A DNA stretch of 64,000 nt from Malus domestica (GCF_042453785.1 NC_091667.1:32108001-32172000); one strand, 5' to 3'. Shown: positions 24,383 to 36,478, counted from the first letter of the stretch. The notes: generated by a model not told the origin, from the letters alone. Program-made: numbers and translations.

Positions 24383-24997
24383 CGTAACATCCCACATCAA
24401 CCAAATGAGAGAGGATGATGTGCTTTATATGTACATGCCCACCTCCATATAACACGAGGCCTTTTGGGAACTCACTGACTTCTGGTTTCATTGGAACTCT
24501 GAAGTTAAGCGAGTTCGGGCGAGAGCAATCCTAGGATGGGTGACCCACTAGGAAGTTCTCGTATGAGTTCCCAGAAACAAAACTGTGAGGGAGTGGTCGG
24601 GGCCCAAAGCGGACAATATCGTGCTACGGAGGAGCCTGTCTGAGATGTGACAGAATGGTATCAGAGCCACTATGCCGTTCGGTGCGAGTGTGCTGATGAG
24701 GACATCAGGCCCCTAAGGGGAGTGGATTGTAACATCCCACATCGATCAACGGAAAGAGAGTGATGTGCCTTATATGTACATACCCACCTCTATATAGCAC
24801 GAGGCTTTTTGGGAACTCACTGGCTTCAGGTTTCATTGGAACTTCTAAGTTAAGCAAGTTCGGGCGAGAGCAATCCTAGGATGGATGACTCACTAGGAAG
24901 TTCTCGTCTAAGTTCTAAAAAATAAAACCGTGAGGGCGTGGTCAGGGCCCAAAGCAGATAATATCGTGCTACGGCGAAGCCGGTCTGGGATGTGACA
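24383..24997 (+). mobile_element. Cassandra TRIM retrotransposon, complete, with 5S rRNA-like LTRs
   Basis: Two 270-bp LTRs (24383-24652 and 24728-24997) surround a short non-coding interior. The LTRs begin (C/T)GTAACATCCCACATC and end GATGTGACA. The primer-binding site TGGTATCAGAGCCA (24656-24669) matches initiator tRNA-Met, and a purine-rich AAGGGGAGTGGA precedes the right LTR. A perfect 5-bp target duplication GTTTC lies at 24378-24382 and 24998-25002. Each LTR carries a 5S rRNA-like block (about 24488-24565 and 24832-24906) with GAAGTTAAGCG and GGATGGGTGACC, the internal Pol III promoter boxes that define Cassandra. There are no ORFs. The two LTRs differ at many sites, so the insertion is not recent. 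Confidence 0.93.
24488..24565 (+). other. 5S rRNA-like Pol III promoter block in the left LTR
   Basis: GAAGTTAAGCG near 24500 resembles box A and AGGATGGGTGACC at 24533-24545 matches box C of plant 5S rRNA. In the right LTR the matching boxes are degraded (CTAAGTTAAGCA, GGATGGATGACTC). Confidence 0.85.
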
Positions 24998-25857
24998 GTT
25001 TCTCTTTTCATTAATATGAGATTATTTTACCTTCACATCTCACGTTCTCACATGGTATTCATTAAAATTGAAATAATACTTATAGAAGAGAATAGAGTGC
25101 AATAAAATGGGTCTCGACTAAATTTTAATGGGAATTCAAATATGGTAGAAAGGAAAAAGAATGTCTGCGCCAAACAAATCAATTAGACTATCCTGAAATA
25201 ATATATCAACAATCAAATCAGGAGATACTTCGCACCAAATCAATTGCTTTTCACAAATAGGCTGAAAGCGTGCAAGTCTGTATGCGACTCCTTGATCTTC
25301 AGTTTCAAATGTCGGGGTTTTCATTTGAATTTAAGAGTTTATCACGTTAAGTATTCTTCTTAATTTGGATGTATAAACGCAGTGGACATCATCTAGCCAC
25401 TTGATATTCTTGCACTTAATTAATTTCGTCCATTGGTTTACTTTCATGAATAAGGTACGGCTATCTCTATCCCTTTAATTCAACCCTATTCGAAAGAGTT
25501 TGATGACATATTTACGTCCGATTATATTTATACCTTGACTTTAACTAATGAAAACAACTAATTAATGTGTAGTTTGACTAATGAAAAAACAGGGAAATTG
25601 GCAAGTTTGTCACCATGTTCTTAAGCAAAGATCCAAATTATAGATAGTAGTCTGTGTGTCGGCTCCATGATTGTCACCGAAATAATGTACACATACAATA
25701 ATATTTAAACATGAATCGTGTCATAATCAATAATTTAATATAAGCGATATCGGTCCAGCTAGGCCACAGCAGCATAGGAAGCAAAATTCCAAAAGCATGC
25801 GGTTGGTTCTCATGTTCTCTCTTTTTCGAAGGTTACCCAAATGCCACGTCCATCATT

Positions 25858-26222
25858 TAGGGTTAGTTTGAAGTTGCTGTATTTTTTATTTTTAAACTGA
25901 TTATACTGTATTGTGAAAATAATCAGTTGTAAAAAAAAAGTTGGTAACTGTTTGATAAATTATAATGTGAAAAGTGCTTTTAGCAAAAAAAATAAAAAGA
26001 TGAGTAGTATTGTCAATATGAAAGTTTTATTAAAGGTTACTGTTTACCCGCCTCTTATGAAAAAAGTGTGTTTTTTAGAAGCATGGTTAGAGTTGTTTTT
26101 GTTTTCTGCTATTTTAGACATATGATTTTAGAAAAATAACTTCTTTTTGTCAAACACAATTTTAACTCAACTTTTTTAAAAAGCTGTTTTAAAAAAAAAA
26201 TTTGAGTAACCCCAAACCAGCT
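25858..26222. mobile_element. Probable MITE
   Basis: Bounded by TAGGGTTAGTTTGAAG and, inverted, AACCCCAAACCAG. The interior contains TGTTTGATAAATTATAATGTG and GTGCTTTTAGC, phrases common in plant hAT-like MITEs. ORFs in it are AT-rich noise. Confidence 0.45.
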
Positions 26223-27489
26223 CTCTTAGTTGACAGTTTGAGTACAGTACTATCAAACTGTGGGATCGATGGATATGTGATTAATGTTTATATTGTTGCA
26301 TGCAAGTTGATGAAACTAAAGCGACTTTTGCAAGTGGAAAGCTGCGATATTTTATACAAAGAACTCGCATGCAGTTGTACAAATTCATCTTGCGTAATTA
26401 CAAATCATTGCTCAAAGTTTGATTATTATTAACTTAGAGGCGCCAGAGTCAAGGCTCAAGCCCCACGGGGTTTTGAATTCGAGCATTCAAGGTCAGACAA
26501 GTATAAAAGTTGTTTTCAATTATTGTATACATTAGGATTGCTATTGATCGTAGAGAAAGGGTTAAGGATCCATTGGTAGTGGTTTGATTCTTTTCTGTTT
26601 TGGCTTTTGTTTTCCTTTTCTTTAAATTGAGTTCTAATTAAACATACAAGGACTAGGGAACATAAGAGATAAGAGAGACAGATGGAATCAATGGATTAGA
26701 GAGAATTTTTTATGACACTCAGAACACAAAGTTATGTAGTGTATCGTTTTACGCAGAGTAAGTTTTGAGATTTTTTAAGCCTTAGACGACATTAAAAAAA
26801 TGGCCTACTATAACTTCACTTTTGAATATTTATTTTTAATAATTTTGCGTATAGATGATGTGTTTTTATTCTCCAATTGAGTTTTTAAGTATTTTTGTAT
26901 TAAACTTATAGTTATAGGGTGTTTTTTATAATTTACTAACGTTCTACCAATTGGCAACATCAGGCCTCTTAGAACAATATTTTGAGTTTTTTTGTTTTTA
27001 TATATAAACAATGCATGAATACCAAATTACAATTATATTTACAAGAACGAAATAATGTGTACAAAAACACAATCACCAAAGCCAACACGGTACTCAAGTT
27101 TTATAGCAGTTACGAGTCTAGCTACAATGATATGTACTACTCGTCAAACGAGTTTATGCAAGATTCAACAGTTACAAAAAATTATTAAATTCTTATATAC
27201 AAGATTTAACAATTAATTTTTTTGGTATTTAGTATGTACTATGAAAAAAGTTTAGTCATTTTCTTATAAAATAAATAATAAAAAAGAAGTTTACACGGTC
27301 AGTCTTTGTTTGGGTCTTTGTTAATTAGAACTTAGAAGGCAGATCTATATTCCCTAATTTTTTTTATATCTTTGTCAAACTATGAAAGGATCCCAAAGAT
27401 AAACTAATCAGATACGAATTGATACATGGAATTTTTTTTTTTCTTGAAGAAAATACGATAATTTGTTGAATTTAATATGAGAAGCAGTC

Positions 27490-27657
27490 ACCACTCAGTG
27501 CTATGGTCTGATGGTATTCTTCTTCGCTTATAAGTGAGAGGTCTTAGGTTCGAATCTCGTGAATGGTGAATTTGATACCAAATTAGGCTACCCATTGTGT
27601 AGCTTAGCCAAACTCCTTCTCCTCTCTAATGTAAAAATATCGATGCACTTAAAAAAA
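27490..27657 (+). mobile_element. tRNA-derived SINE with 16-bp target duplication
   Basis: A 168-bp unit flanked by a perfect 16-base direct repeat AATATGAGAAGCAGTC (27474-27489 and 27658-27673). It has a Pol III box A-like TGGTCTGATGG near the start, a box B-like GGTTCGAATCT at 27549-27559, and ends in a poly-A run. These are the three diagnostic parts of a tRNA-derived SINE inserted by LINE machinery. The perfect target repeat points to a fairly recent insertion. Confidence 0.87.
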
Positions 27658-28372
27658 AATATGAGAAGCAGTCCAAATAATGGTCCTGTAATTCACTAGT
27701 TGGATCAATGCCATTGTCGTTGATGTCATTGTCCACATTGAAATTTAATTAGACAGTGAAGTTCTAACGACATTTGTGGGACGACTGCTCTCGTCACTGC
27801 GCACGCTTGTCGTAGATGAAACTTATTCTTCCCACAGCTAGCAAATCTCACGCATCTGTATGAAATACAAGCCACATCCAACTAAGCAAAAAAATATTCG
27901 AAATCTACTGTCTTCTTCCATGAGGTTTCTTTATGATTTAATCCCTCATGACTTAAGGGCTACTTATGCACTAAATAATAAAAAAAATCGAAATCTGCTA
28001 TCTTTCATAAGGTTTCTTTATGTCAAGGATATCTTCATTTTTTTTTTTTTTTTAGAAAATCTCGACTGTACGAGGGAATTTTATTGATATCGAAAAAAGG
28101 GTACACCTAATCAGGGGGACATAAACATAATCCTTAAATACATATGTTTAGAAGTTAGAACTGTATATTATAACTTATATTTTAATCTGTCATGACTTAA
28201 GGGCTATCTATGCTAAAAATAATCCAAATCGATAACGTGAAAAAAAAGAGTTCATTATTTAAAACTAAAACGAAAGTGATGTGTGGCCAAGAAATTACTG
28301 CTTTAGAACAATGTTTTGCATGAAAAATCCTTAAGAGAACACTTATGGTCTTTTTGGTAGACTCGGCAATTT

Positions 28373-28500
28373 CTGACACGACACGAAAATAACGGGTTTT
28401 GGGTCAACATGATAACTTATCGAGTCATTATCGGGTGACTCGTTAACGGGTATACACGCGGGTAACACGTGGGTAACCCGTTTCGACCCGTTAAGAAAAA
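28373..28500. repeat. Repeat rich in ACGGGT and CCCGTT phrases
   Basis: A GC-richer 130-base stretch in AT-rich surroundings, with recurrent TAACGGGT, GGGTAAC and GACCCGTTA phrases. Similar phrasing is widespread in plant retrotransposon-derived repeats. No ends or ORF can be defined. Confidence 0.35.
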
Positions 28501-29964
28501 ATTTATTTTGATAATTTTAAAGTTTAATTACTAAAAGATTTATTATAAAATACAATAGCCATATTAATATATACAATATATTCTATATTAAATATATAGT
28601 TTTGTATTATTATTCTATATAAGTTAAAAAAAAAAGTTTTTGTCATTATTTATTTTTATTATGAGAGTTCCTTATTATCATTACTAAGATAAATTTTACT
28701 TAACATGTTGTTGTCCAAAATTAAAATAAACTAATATAATATTTGTATAGGCAAGAACTAAGAAGACATACATACATACACATATGAAAAATGTGAAAGA
28801 ATATATAAACACTCGTGATTCATCATTATTCATCCACGAGTAGATAATAGTTACACTTGCATTATCGTTTAGATTTTTAAAATCCTCCAAACCTTCATGA
28901 ATAATGTTTTTTATTTGAGGGCAAAATTAATAATAATTATTGTAGAAGTGTAAAAAATGTAAAAAAAAAAATATACAACCACTCATAGTGACAAACTTTA
29001 CAACTTTCATGAAAGGGTCAGCTTCGAAATCCAACACTATAATTCATAAACCTAAAATTTATATTTAACCATCGATTGTCATTTACGCTTTATTTTTCTT
29101 ACTGAATTTCATTTTTTAAATTTTCTTTTTTTTTAAAACATGATCATCTGGTGGATGTAAGAAGATGAACGGTTCAGATCTTTGATATCATGTTTCGATA
29201 TTTACGGTTAACTGAAATATGAGTCGATGTTATATAGTTTGTAGAAACTTTATAAACATCAATCAATATTTTCACTAATCGTAAAACTCTGAATAGAATA
29301 TCAACGATCCAAACCATTTATCTTCCTGCATCCTCTAATAGATCAAGTTTTCAAAAAAGAAAATCAGAAAAAAAAAAAACAAAATTTGATGAGATCAATG
29401 AAGTGTAAATGTAAACAACAATAAAAGGTTAAATTTTGATTTATGATTTATATGATTATAATGGCGAAATTCGAAGTTAAGCTCTTCATGAAAGTTATAA
29501 AGCTTGACATTACGAGCGTTTATATATATTTTTCTATATTTTTTTACACTTCTACTTTAATTAAAAACTATTAAAGACTTTAGGTAAGTGAAAATATACT
29601 TAAAAGAAAAATGCGTTTTTATGCTTTTTGAATCCGAAAAGATACCAAACAACTCCGTAAAGATTAAAAACAATGAAACCTCTCTAAAGAAATACTCTAT
29701 AATGGAATAACCTCATTAAGTTATAACAAATTCCGGTTGGGACAAGTTATGTTTTGGAATAAACTCTATTTGTAATAAGTTATAGTTTTCTTGGTCTCAT
29801 TAAGATCAACTCCACCCCAATAAGGTAATTACTGCCCGGGCTAATGAGCAAGGGCAAGAGTGGTGATAAACTCACCCCACTGTCTTATTTCCCCACCTAC
29901 CTTTTAATAAAAAAAAATTAATACCTAATTTACTCTCTTGTAAAATGACATCTAAGACCTACTC

Positions 29965-32747
29965 TGACACACCCCGACCCGAAATATCCACTAGGACTCC
30001 GAATTGAGCTGTGCTAGCCAACACCTAGAAGGTGACGAAGCCAAAAATGTGATGATGATGAAAAATGTGAATACATTTGAACCGCCTGGGAGGCACCTTG
30101 TCGATTCCCCCCGTGCAGGTTTCCATCCTGAGGAAATCGGCGGCTAAAAGATAAGATAGAAGACCAAGCAAGATCCCCTTCTACTACTGGCCAGGGGACC
30201 ACTCATCAACCAGAGAAAGCACGAACCAGATCACTTGCAAGCCCTACGGAGACAGATGAGGATGTGAAAATAGCTCCGCCGGCCCTGGGGGACGGTAAGG
30301 CATCAATTCAGTGATCAGATTATGCGCCTGTTGCGTTGATGAATGGGCATGAACCCATTCACACACAATACAGAGGATAAGTAAAGTGCAACGAGGTAAG
30401 AGAATGATTATACCATCACAAGAAGACACCTGCACTGTAAAGTGCCACAAATCCTCGTCGATACGGAAGCTTTGCTACTAGAACTTGAAGGAGTGCAAAG
30501 TATAACTTGTGAGTGGTGAAAACAAAGCTTTTGAAAACATTATTCCTCCTCTCAAGTAATAACCCATCGCCATAAACCATGTATACCTTCCCAGAAAAAT
30601 AGAATGCATATATATATATCTCAAAACCATATTCAACAAAACCACAATATGCCTTATCAAACATCTCAGCAAAGAATAAGTAAATCAGGTGAGTTAAATC
30701 AATATGATTGTATGCCAGCTGGAGTCACTTAACGTGACCTGTACGGCTGTCCTATAGCTCATCAAATATCCTTGTACACGAGTCGGAACCACATCTAGTG
30801 GTCTGTACGACTAAATCCATAACTCATCACATATCTCTGCACACGAGTCGGAACCACCTCTAGTGGTCTGTACGACAGGCTGGGTATAAATAAATACGCT
30901 CAAGTGCTACAATCACATGAAGGCTATGCGAAGTATCGCAAGTCACCTACGAGTCGGAACCACCTAATGTGGTATGTACGACATGATGGTACCTACCTTG
31001 GAATCCAAGGTGAGCGTGTGGTGCGGGATGTGAACAATCACGTGAAGGCTAGGCCCTGTCTTCGACTGAGAGCACTAACACCGGGGTGCAGGTTTATGAG
31101 CTCTAACTGCATCTCATATGACATTTACGACTCATGATCAACCTGTACGACAGTGTCAGAATTGCCTAAAACATAACTATAGTCGTGACATAACTCAACC
31201 ATTTCCATTAACACCATAAACTCACCTGAACTTACCTGTGCGTCCTGCGTCCCTCTCCGCACTTCAAAGCATCCACAATGATTAAGTTCAAGTAATATAC
31301 ATATGAATATGCCATGATGCAATCTAAAACAAAACCATTCCATTTCATAGTATTTCCAAATATATATTACGGCGTACTAACTATTAACTACCAAAACATA
31401 AAGTTAAAACGCACATGATTCATGACAAACAATTAATCACCAAATCATAAAACCAAAACTCACGTTTTTACCAATTTCCTTCACATTGCCCAATTTCCCA
31501 ACAAGGCTTGTCTCAATTATTATATGGTTGCATCTAACATCTCGTTAGACTGCCTACGTATTCTAAACAGGAATCAAGCCATTTGTAGTTCACGTTTTCA
31601 AGGTTCAAACCAAATCCGAATATATTCATTTAATCCAACATATACTACAATCATATTAATATTCAAACCATAGCAATTATATCTCAAAATCATAATTAGA
31701 ATAACAGAATTCATATAAAAACACAGACATGGCTCCCTGGCCGTGCGCCGCCGCACCAGCCGCCGCGGGCGGCAGTCGACCACCCCAGCTCGCTGGAAAA
31801 CTTAACTATTTCTAAAATTCTCAAAACTTACAGAACTAAAGATCTCAAAGAGTAGAGCAAACTTTATACCTGCGGCCAAGTCCAATTTGGCCTGAAAAGG
31901 CTCCAATTTGCCTCGAACACACCGGAAACCCTAGAAATAGGTGTTCTTGATTCGTCCTCAATTCGACCCCGACACTCCAACCAATGATTGGGCATTGTTC
32001 TAGGCCTCAAGGGAAGTCTAATGGCGGTGGAGATCGACTTTAATTCATTCAAAAATGGCAGATTTCCACCATAGAAGCTTTTGGGTATCCCGCCATAAAA
32101 CGCTATAGTTTGGTCCAATTTTTGTCCAATCTTGAATGAATGATGAAGGAGAAGGAGTATTAGGGTGATTACAGGTGGTATTTGGGTGAAATTCGCCTGA
32201 AAATTGGCTAGGAACAACCGGAATCCAACCGGGTCTAACGGGCTGGGTGTGCGGGTTGACGGGATCCGGTGTGGTCACACCTCTCTTCCTTCTCTCCTTT
32301 CTCTTGTTTCTGATTGGATCTCCTCCTTCCTCTCTCTTCTCCTCATTCGGCCACTCTCTCATTTTTTTTTCTCATGTTCCTTCTTCTTCTTCTTCCCCGT
32401 TTTCTTTCTTTTCTGTTTTTCCTCCTTTCAGCCACACCCCCACACTAATAGCCTATAATTCAATTAGTAATAATAAAAAATATAGTGCAAAATAATTAAA
32501 ATAGTATTTCATTCCAAATACTTTCGGGTTCGTAACTCATTAAAACTTTAACCGTAACTCCAGAATCACTTCCACTTGTGCCTACGCCTCTGTAAGATCG
32601 AGCTCTATCCGAATATGTCAAGAAACATGACAAAATATACGAGAATCGCATACGTCCTCGAAAAATCATGCTTTGCCCGTAGGGCATTTCCGTAATTTCA
32701 CGCATTAAAATTATAAAAACCATAATTTTTAGGGACGGGCTGTCACA
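29965..32747 (-). mobile_element. Solo LTR, 2.78 kb, with 5-bp target duplication
   Basis: On the minus strand the unit starts TGTGACAGCCCGTCCC and ends GGGGTGTGTCA, that is TG...CA. It is flanked by the direct repeat TACTC (29960-29964 and 32748-32752). I find no second LTR, primer-binding site or protein domain, so it is best read as a solo LTR left by recombination of a large LTR retrotransposon. The end sequences resemble abundant Rosaceae LTRs (from memory). The proline/arginine-rich ORFs inside are not genes. Confidence 0.8.
30778..30982 (+). repeat. Short repeats with hairpin cores inside the solo LTR
   Basis: ACGAGTCGGAACCACCT recurs at 30778, 30843 and 30949 (with small changes). 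Each is followed by AGTGGT or TGTGGT and CTGTACGAC. ACCAC and GTGGT form a small hairpin in each unit. A weaker fourth copy (AACGTGACCTGTACGGC) precedes them near 30730. Confidence 0.75.
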
Positions 32748-34876
32748 TACTCTCTAGGTTGGGAGGTTCATTCTTCCCCATCTTCAAGAACAACCCACCT
32801 CTCTAAATCTCCAAAAAATCAAGTCCCCAGTACCTTTGGCCATTTTAATTTGATCCATTTGTTTTTGTTGTTAGTACCAGCAAACAACCTTGAAAACTAG
32901 GATAAAGGCTTGTATGTCCACAATCCACAATCCATATACCGATTATTGTGAGAGGCGCATATGAAGTGGAACACAACGTTCTCGAGGCAGGTGGCATGCT
33001 GGAGGATGGAGAAGACGCTAGGAATTGCGTAAAATGTATTGTATAGATGCGATCCTCGGTGTGCATCTTGATCAATTGATCGGAAGATAACATTTCAAGT
33101 TTTTAACTTTTTGTGGTGGGTGAGATTATAATGTGGGTGGGGAAATAAGATACTGGGATGGATCTAGTAGAACTCAAAGGCAATTACTGCCTTAGTGAAC
33201 AGTAATTGCCTGGGCAATTGACATTAAAAAAATAAAAAAAAAGATAAATTTATGTTTAATTTTGAATAAGATTTTTAACTGATCCCGTCGCATGTCATGA
33301 ATTTTGGCTCGAGTGAGCAGTCGGGCCTCCTTCTTTTTATTGTAGTCCAACTTGTTTGGGCGGGGTGGAGCTCATTTTGTTGGTTTTGGTGATTGAATCA
33401 CCCAATCCCCCTTGAAATTGGGAGAGTTGGAGTTGCTAGAAGGAAACACACCCTCACATAATTATAACTATCAATGAGTAAAAAAATATACAAGAAATAA
33501 AATGCTCAAGAAATCATGTTTACGAATTACAACATTTGTTAAGATAAATAAGTTAATAAATAATATTTTTTAACTACACCTTTATTACTATAACATTCCT
33601 AAAGTTATAGTTATAAAATTGGTTTGATCACAATTCCATAACTTTAGAGAAGTAGTTCTTGCTTTTCTTAAATAAGGATATCCTTAATAGATTTTTGTTG
33701 ACAACATCCTTAATTAATAAAGCTTCGTTGTTTTGAATATCGATTATAAAACTTCGACACTTATAGAGTACATCGATGTTTGATATACATTACTTAATTT
33801 AACAGCTTGATTGCACCAAAGAATCTCAATCATTTAGAAACAATGAATACCATGTACATTGACTTATTAGTAGAAATACTCCTAAAAAAATTACTAATAT
33901 TTTTTTCTCTGACATTGTACCAAGCCATCCCTGAGATAAACTATGATTAGTACAATTGTGAGTTGTTCTCAAATTTAAAATCACTAATAATAGTGCTTTA
34001 CATGTGATTAATTATAATTAGCACAGTTGTACTCAAATTTAAAAACACTAATAATATTGCTTTATGAATACATGGAGCCATTGTAGAGGGCACAAAAGAC
34101 AAAGGATGGCTCATGGTAAGAGACACAAAAACAATGCTTTTAAATTAAAGAACGTGGCCTATGTGAAATGATATTAGTTGAAAACTTGCAAGTTGCAACT
34201 TGCAATAAACAAAAAAACCTCTGAATCAAACCCTAGATCTTATCATGTTCTTTAAGAGCAAATCAACGCATTTGGGAAGGGAAGAACGAAGCAGTTGAAT
34301 TATCTTTATTATTTATTCTGAAGAGTAATTATTTTTGTGCAACACTATTTATTGGACAAAGGACAATGATGATTACTACTCACAAATATAAAATTTTTAT
34401 TTTTATACTCTGTTGACCCTATCATTCAAATGTCATTATCGCCTTAGGTTTTTGATGAGATTTTCATTCACTCTCGTTAAACCACGTGTCATTATCTATT
34501 AATAATATCCAATTAGAATTTTTATAAGATTCACTCCATTTGTTATTTGTAAGTGTGTTGAATTTTGTAAGTTTGTTTAAGTATGTTTAAGCGTGAACTT
34601 TGTAAAGTAGAAAACAATTGGCCTTGTCATTCATTTTTTTTTTGTATCAAAAGAATTTGAAAAGTGGAAAACAAATATAGGAAATTGTAGTAAAAGTAAA
34701 TGTTGATTTGTAGTGTGGGGAATGAAGAAATGGTTGGTATTTGTAGGAATAAAGCAAATTCTTTTTTTTTTCTTTCTATTTTTTTGAAATTTTTATCGTC
34801 AGATTAATCTAGGTTGTTGATTTCTTTTCTCTTTAGAAATTAGACGCTCCAGGTTGTGTCAAGTGGCGCAATGATC

Positions 34877-34900
34877 TTTTTTTTTTTTTTTTTTTTTTTT
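34877..34900. repeat. Poly-T tract
   Basis: About 24 consecutive T. It could be the tail of an old minus-strand retroposon, but no body can be defined. Confidence 0.9.
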
Positions 34901-35062
34901 GAAAATCCAACAATCCAGATTATAAGACTGTTGAAAATCTAGGGATTTACGCACACAGACTCGTTGGGCTCTGCCTCCCAACTTTTCTCGTGAGGCTCAC
35001 TAACTATCTCGCAGATGATGACGTCGCTTATGCCAGTAGGCACAAGTGCACGGGCTTGGTGG

Positions 35063-35414
35063 AGCCGCCAGCCTCCATTTTTGGGCCACTAAAAACTCTT
35101 TAGTCGGTTTTGGGTAATTGACTTGTCCTTGCTCTTGCTCTTGCCCTTGCCTTTCGGGTGGAGTCGCTCTAAAAATACAAGCGAAGCAAAGTAATTGGGC
35201 TTTATTAAAGTGGCTCCGGAAGTAGCCTGGAAGCAAAGTAATTGAAAACGTGGACCCTTTTGAAAATATTATCAGTCCAAAGTCCACTAATTTTTGTTGT
35301 TTATGCCGCCAAAGCGGCCGCCAGACGATGCTTCCTGGCTCTGTCTTGGAAGGCAGTGTGAAAGGCCTCACAATCTTCGCAATCTTCCCAATCTTCCCAT
35401 CCCCTTATATATAT
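35063..35414 (+). promoter_or_regulatory. Promoter of the first group IXb ERF gene
   Basis: TATATATAT at 35406-35414 is a good TATA box, about 120 bases before the ATG at 35534. A perfect GCC box AGCCGCC lies at 35063-35069, and GCCGCC-type sequences at 35305-35322, including GCGGCCGC. GCC boxes are the binding sites of group IX ERF proteins, so auto- or cross-regulation within the cluster is possible. Confidence 0.6.
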
Positions 35415-35533
35415 TCATTCAAATCTACACACTCCTCCATTCCACTCTCAACACTTCTACTCTTCACTTTTTTTGACGTTTTCGAAGTTTCTAAGAGCTC
35501 GTTTGAAACTGCTTCTGTTTCGAGTTTCTAAAT

Positions 35534-36478
35534 ATGGCATCAGAAGCTTCAGCTCTGGAGCTGATTAGGCGACACCTTTTGAATGAATTTACCACAATGG
35601 ATAGCTTCATCACTAGTCTCGACCTTTGCACCTCTGTCCCCCAACAAGATGAAATTGCCCAATCACCCTTTAACACAACTTCCTCCTCCTCCACCACCAC
35701 CGCCACCACCAGCACCACCAACAGTGGTAGTGAGTCCACTGACCAATATTTCAAAATCTCTGATTACTTAGTCCCAGAAATTGATCGAGACACCCAATTC
35801 GAAACCAAACCCCAAATCTCGCACCCAAAACCACCAAAACACTCGACTCTCAGCCACCGCAAGCCCACCATAAACGTGGCAATTCCATCCCCACCACCTC
35901 TGTCTTCTTCTTGTACTGATGAAGATCAAAACACATCGAACACTTCCACCATGGTTGAAGCTGCTGCAAGGCACTACAGGGGTGTGAGGAGAAGGCCGTG
36001 GGGAAAGTACGCGGCGGAGATTCGTGACCCAAACAGAAGGGGTTCCCGGGTTTGGCTCGGAACCTTCGACACCGCCGTTGAAGCCGCCAAAGCTTATGAC
36101 CTTGCTGCTTTCAATCTGCGTGGAAGCAAAGCAATTCTCAACTTTCCACTTGAAGCTGGAAAATCAGCAGAACTCCCAGCCGATCATCCTCTGCTGGCCA
36201 GCAGGAAAAGGAGGAGAGAACATAGCACTGAAATTCATGAGAATTCTGGTGAGATGATCAGAAACAAAGAGATAAAGAAAGAGGAGGATGTTCAGGAGAT
36301 GAAAAGCTCCGCCCAAGAGAGAGTTTCAACCGCCGTTTGCCCATTAACACCGTCAAGTTGGGCGGCGGTTTGGGATATGAGCAAAGAAAACGAACAGGGG
36401 ATTTTCAGTGTGCCTCCTCTGTCTCCGTTATCTCCTCACCCCAATTTCATGGGATATCCTCCGCTCATGGTTATTTGA
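35534..36478 (+). CDS. AP2/ERF transcription factor, group IXb (ERF5/6/105-type)
   Basis: An intronless 314-residue protein. The N-terminal [18 protein letters not shown] (9-24) is the conserved IXb block. The AP2/ERF domain covers about 147-205 ([19 protein letters not shown] to [10 protein letters not shown]). A basic RKRRR (224-228) follows as a likely nuclear signal. The C-terminus carries CPLTPSSW (269-276) and PLSPLSP (295-301). These closely resemble the tail of Arabidopsis ERF104/ERF105 and the Ser-Pro sites phosphorylated by MPK3/MPK6 in ERF6/ERF104. A stress- and ethylene-responsive activator is inferred. A Ser/Thr-rich low-complexity stretch lies at 50-68. The start is the only ATG before the N-terminal block and fits the TATA distance. 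The gene shares its strand with the other two ERF genes. Confidence 0.94.
   Translation: MASEASALELIRRHLLNEFTTMDSFITSLDLCTSVPQQDEIAQSPFNTTSSSSTTTATTSTTNSGSESTDQYFKISDYLVPEIDRDTQFETKPQISHPKPPKHSTLSHRKPTINVAIPSPPPLSSSCTDEDQNTSNTSTMVEAAARHYRGVRRRPWGKYAAEIRDPNRRGSRVWLGTFDTAVEAAKAYDLAAFNLRGSKAILNFPLEAGKSAELPADHPLLASRKRRREHSTEIHENSGEMIRNKEIKKEEDVQEMKSSAQERVSTAVCPLTPSSWAAVWDMSKENEQGIFSVPPLSPLSPHPNFMGYPPLMVI

Larger units (their letters stand above)
29806..33440. mobile_element. Foldback element split by the solo LTR
   Basis: Inverted matches lie on both sides of the LTR. TCTTATTTCCCCACCTAC (29882-29900) pairs with GTGGGTGGGGAAATAAGA (about 33133-33150), and GGTAATTACTGCCCGGGC (about 29824-29841) pairs with the 33180-33215 region (GCAATTACTGCC, GTAATTGCCTGGGC). 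CAACTCCACC at the left and GGAGTTG at the right may be the outer ends. Without the LTR this would be a palindromic element under 1 kb. Confidence 0.55.
15384..35062. other. Transposon-rich intergenic region
   Basis: Close to 20 kb between the first and second ERF genes with no supportable gene. It is made of nested and adjacent mobile elements listed separately, separated by AT-rich DNA. ORFs here are transposon-internal or low-complexity. Unassigned segments over 300 bases (for example 18420-19080, 26230-27470, 28510-29800 and 33450-34870) show only AT-rich sequence. Confidence 0.6.

Noticed and set aside
24383-24997. Possible genuine 5S rRNA genes
   Set aside because: The 5S-like blocks are partial, lie in paired 270-bp direct repeats with a tRNA priming site between, and fit Cassandra LTRs.
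30730-30982. CRISPR-like array
   Set aside because: There are few, uneven and diverged units inside an LTR of a plant genome, with no cas genes.
31598-32458. Several ORFs with Arg-rich or Ser/Phe-rich sequence
   Set aside because: They lie inside the solo LTR, overlap each other in several frames and have no domain.
35000-35371. 123-codon minus-strand ORF upstream of the ERF gene
   Set aside because: It covers the promoter and leader of the ERF gene on the other strand and matches no family.
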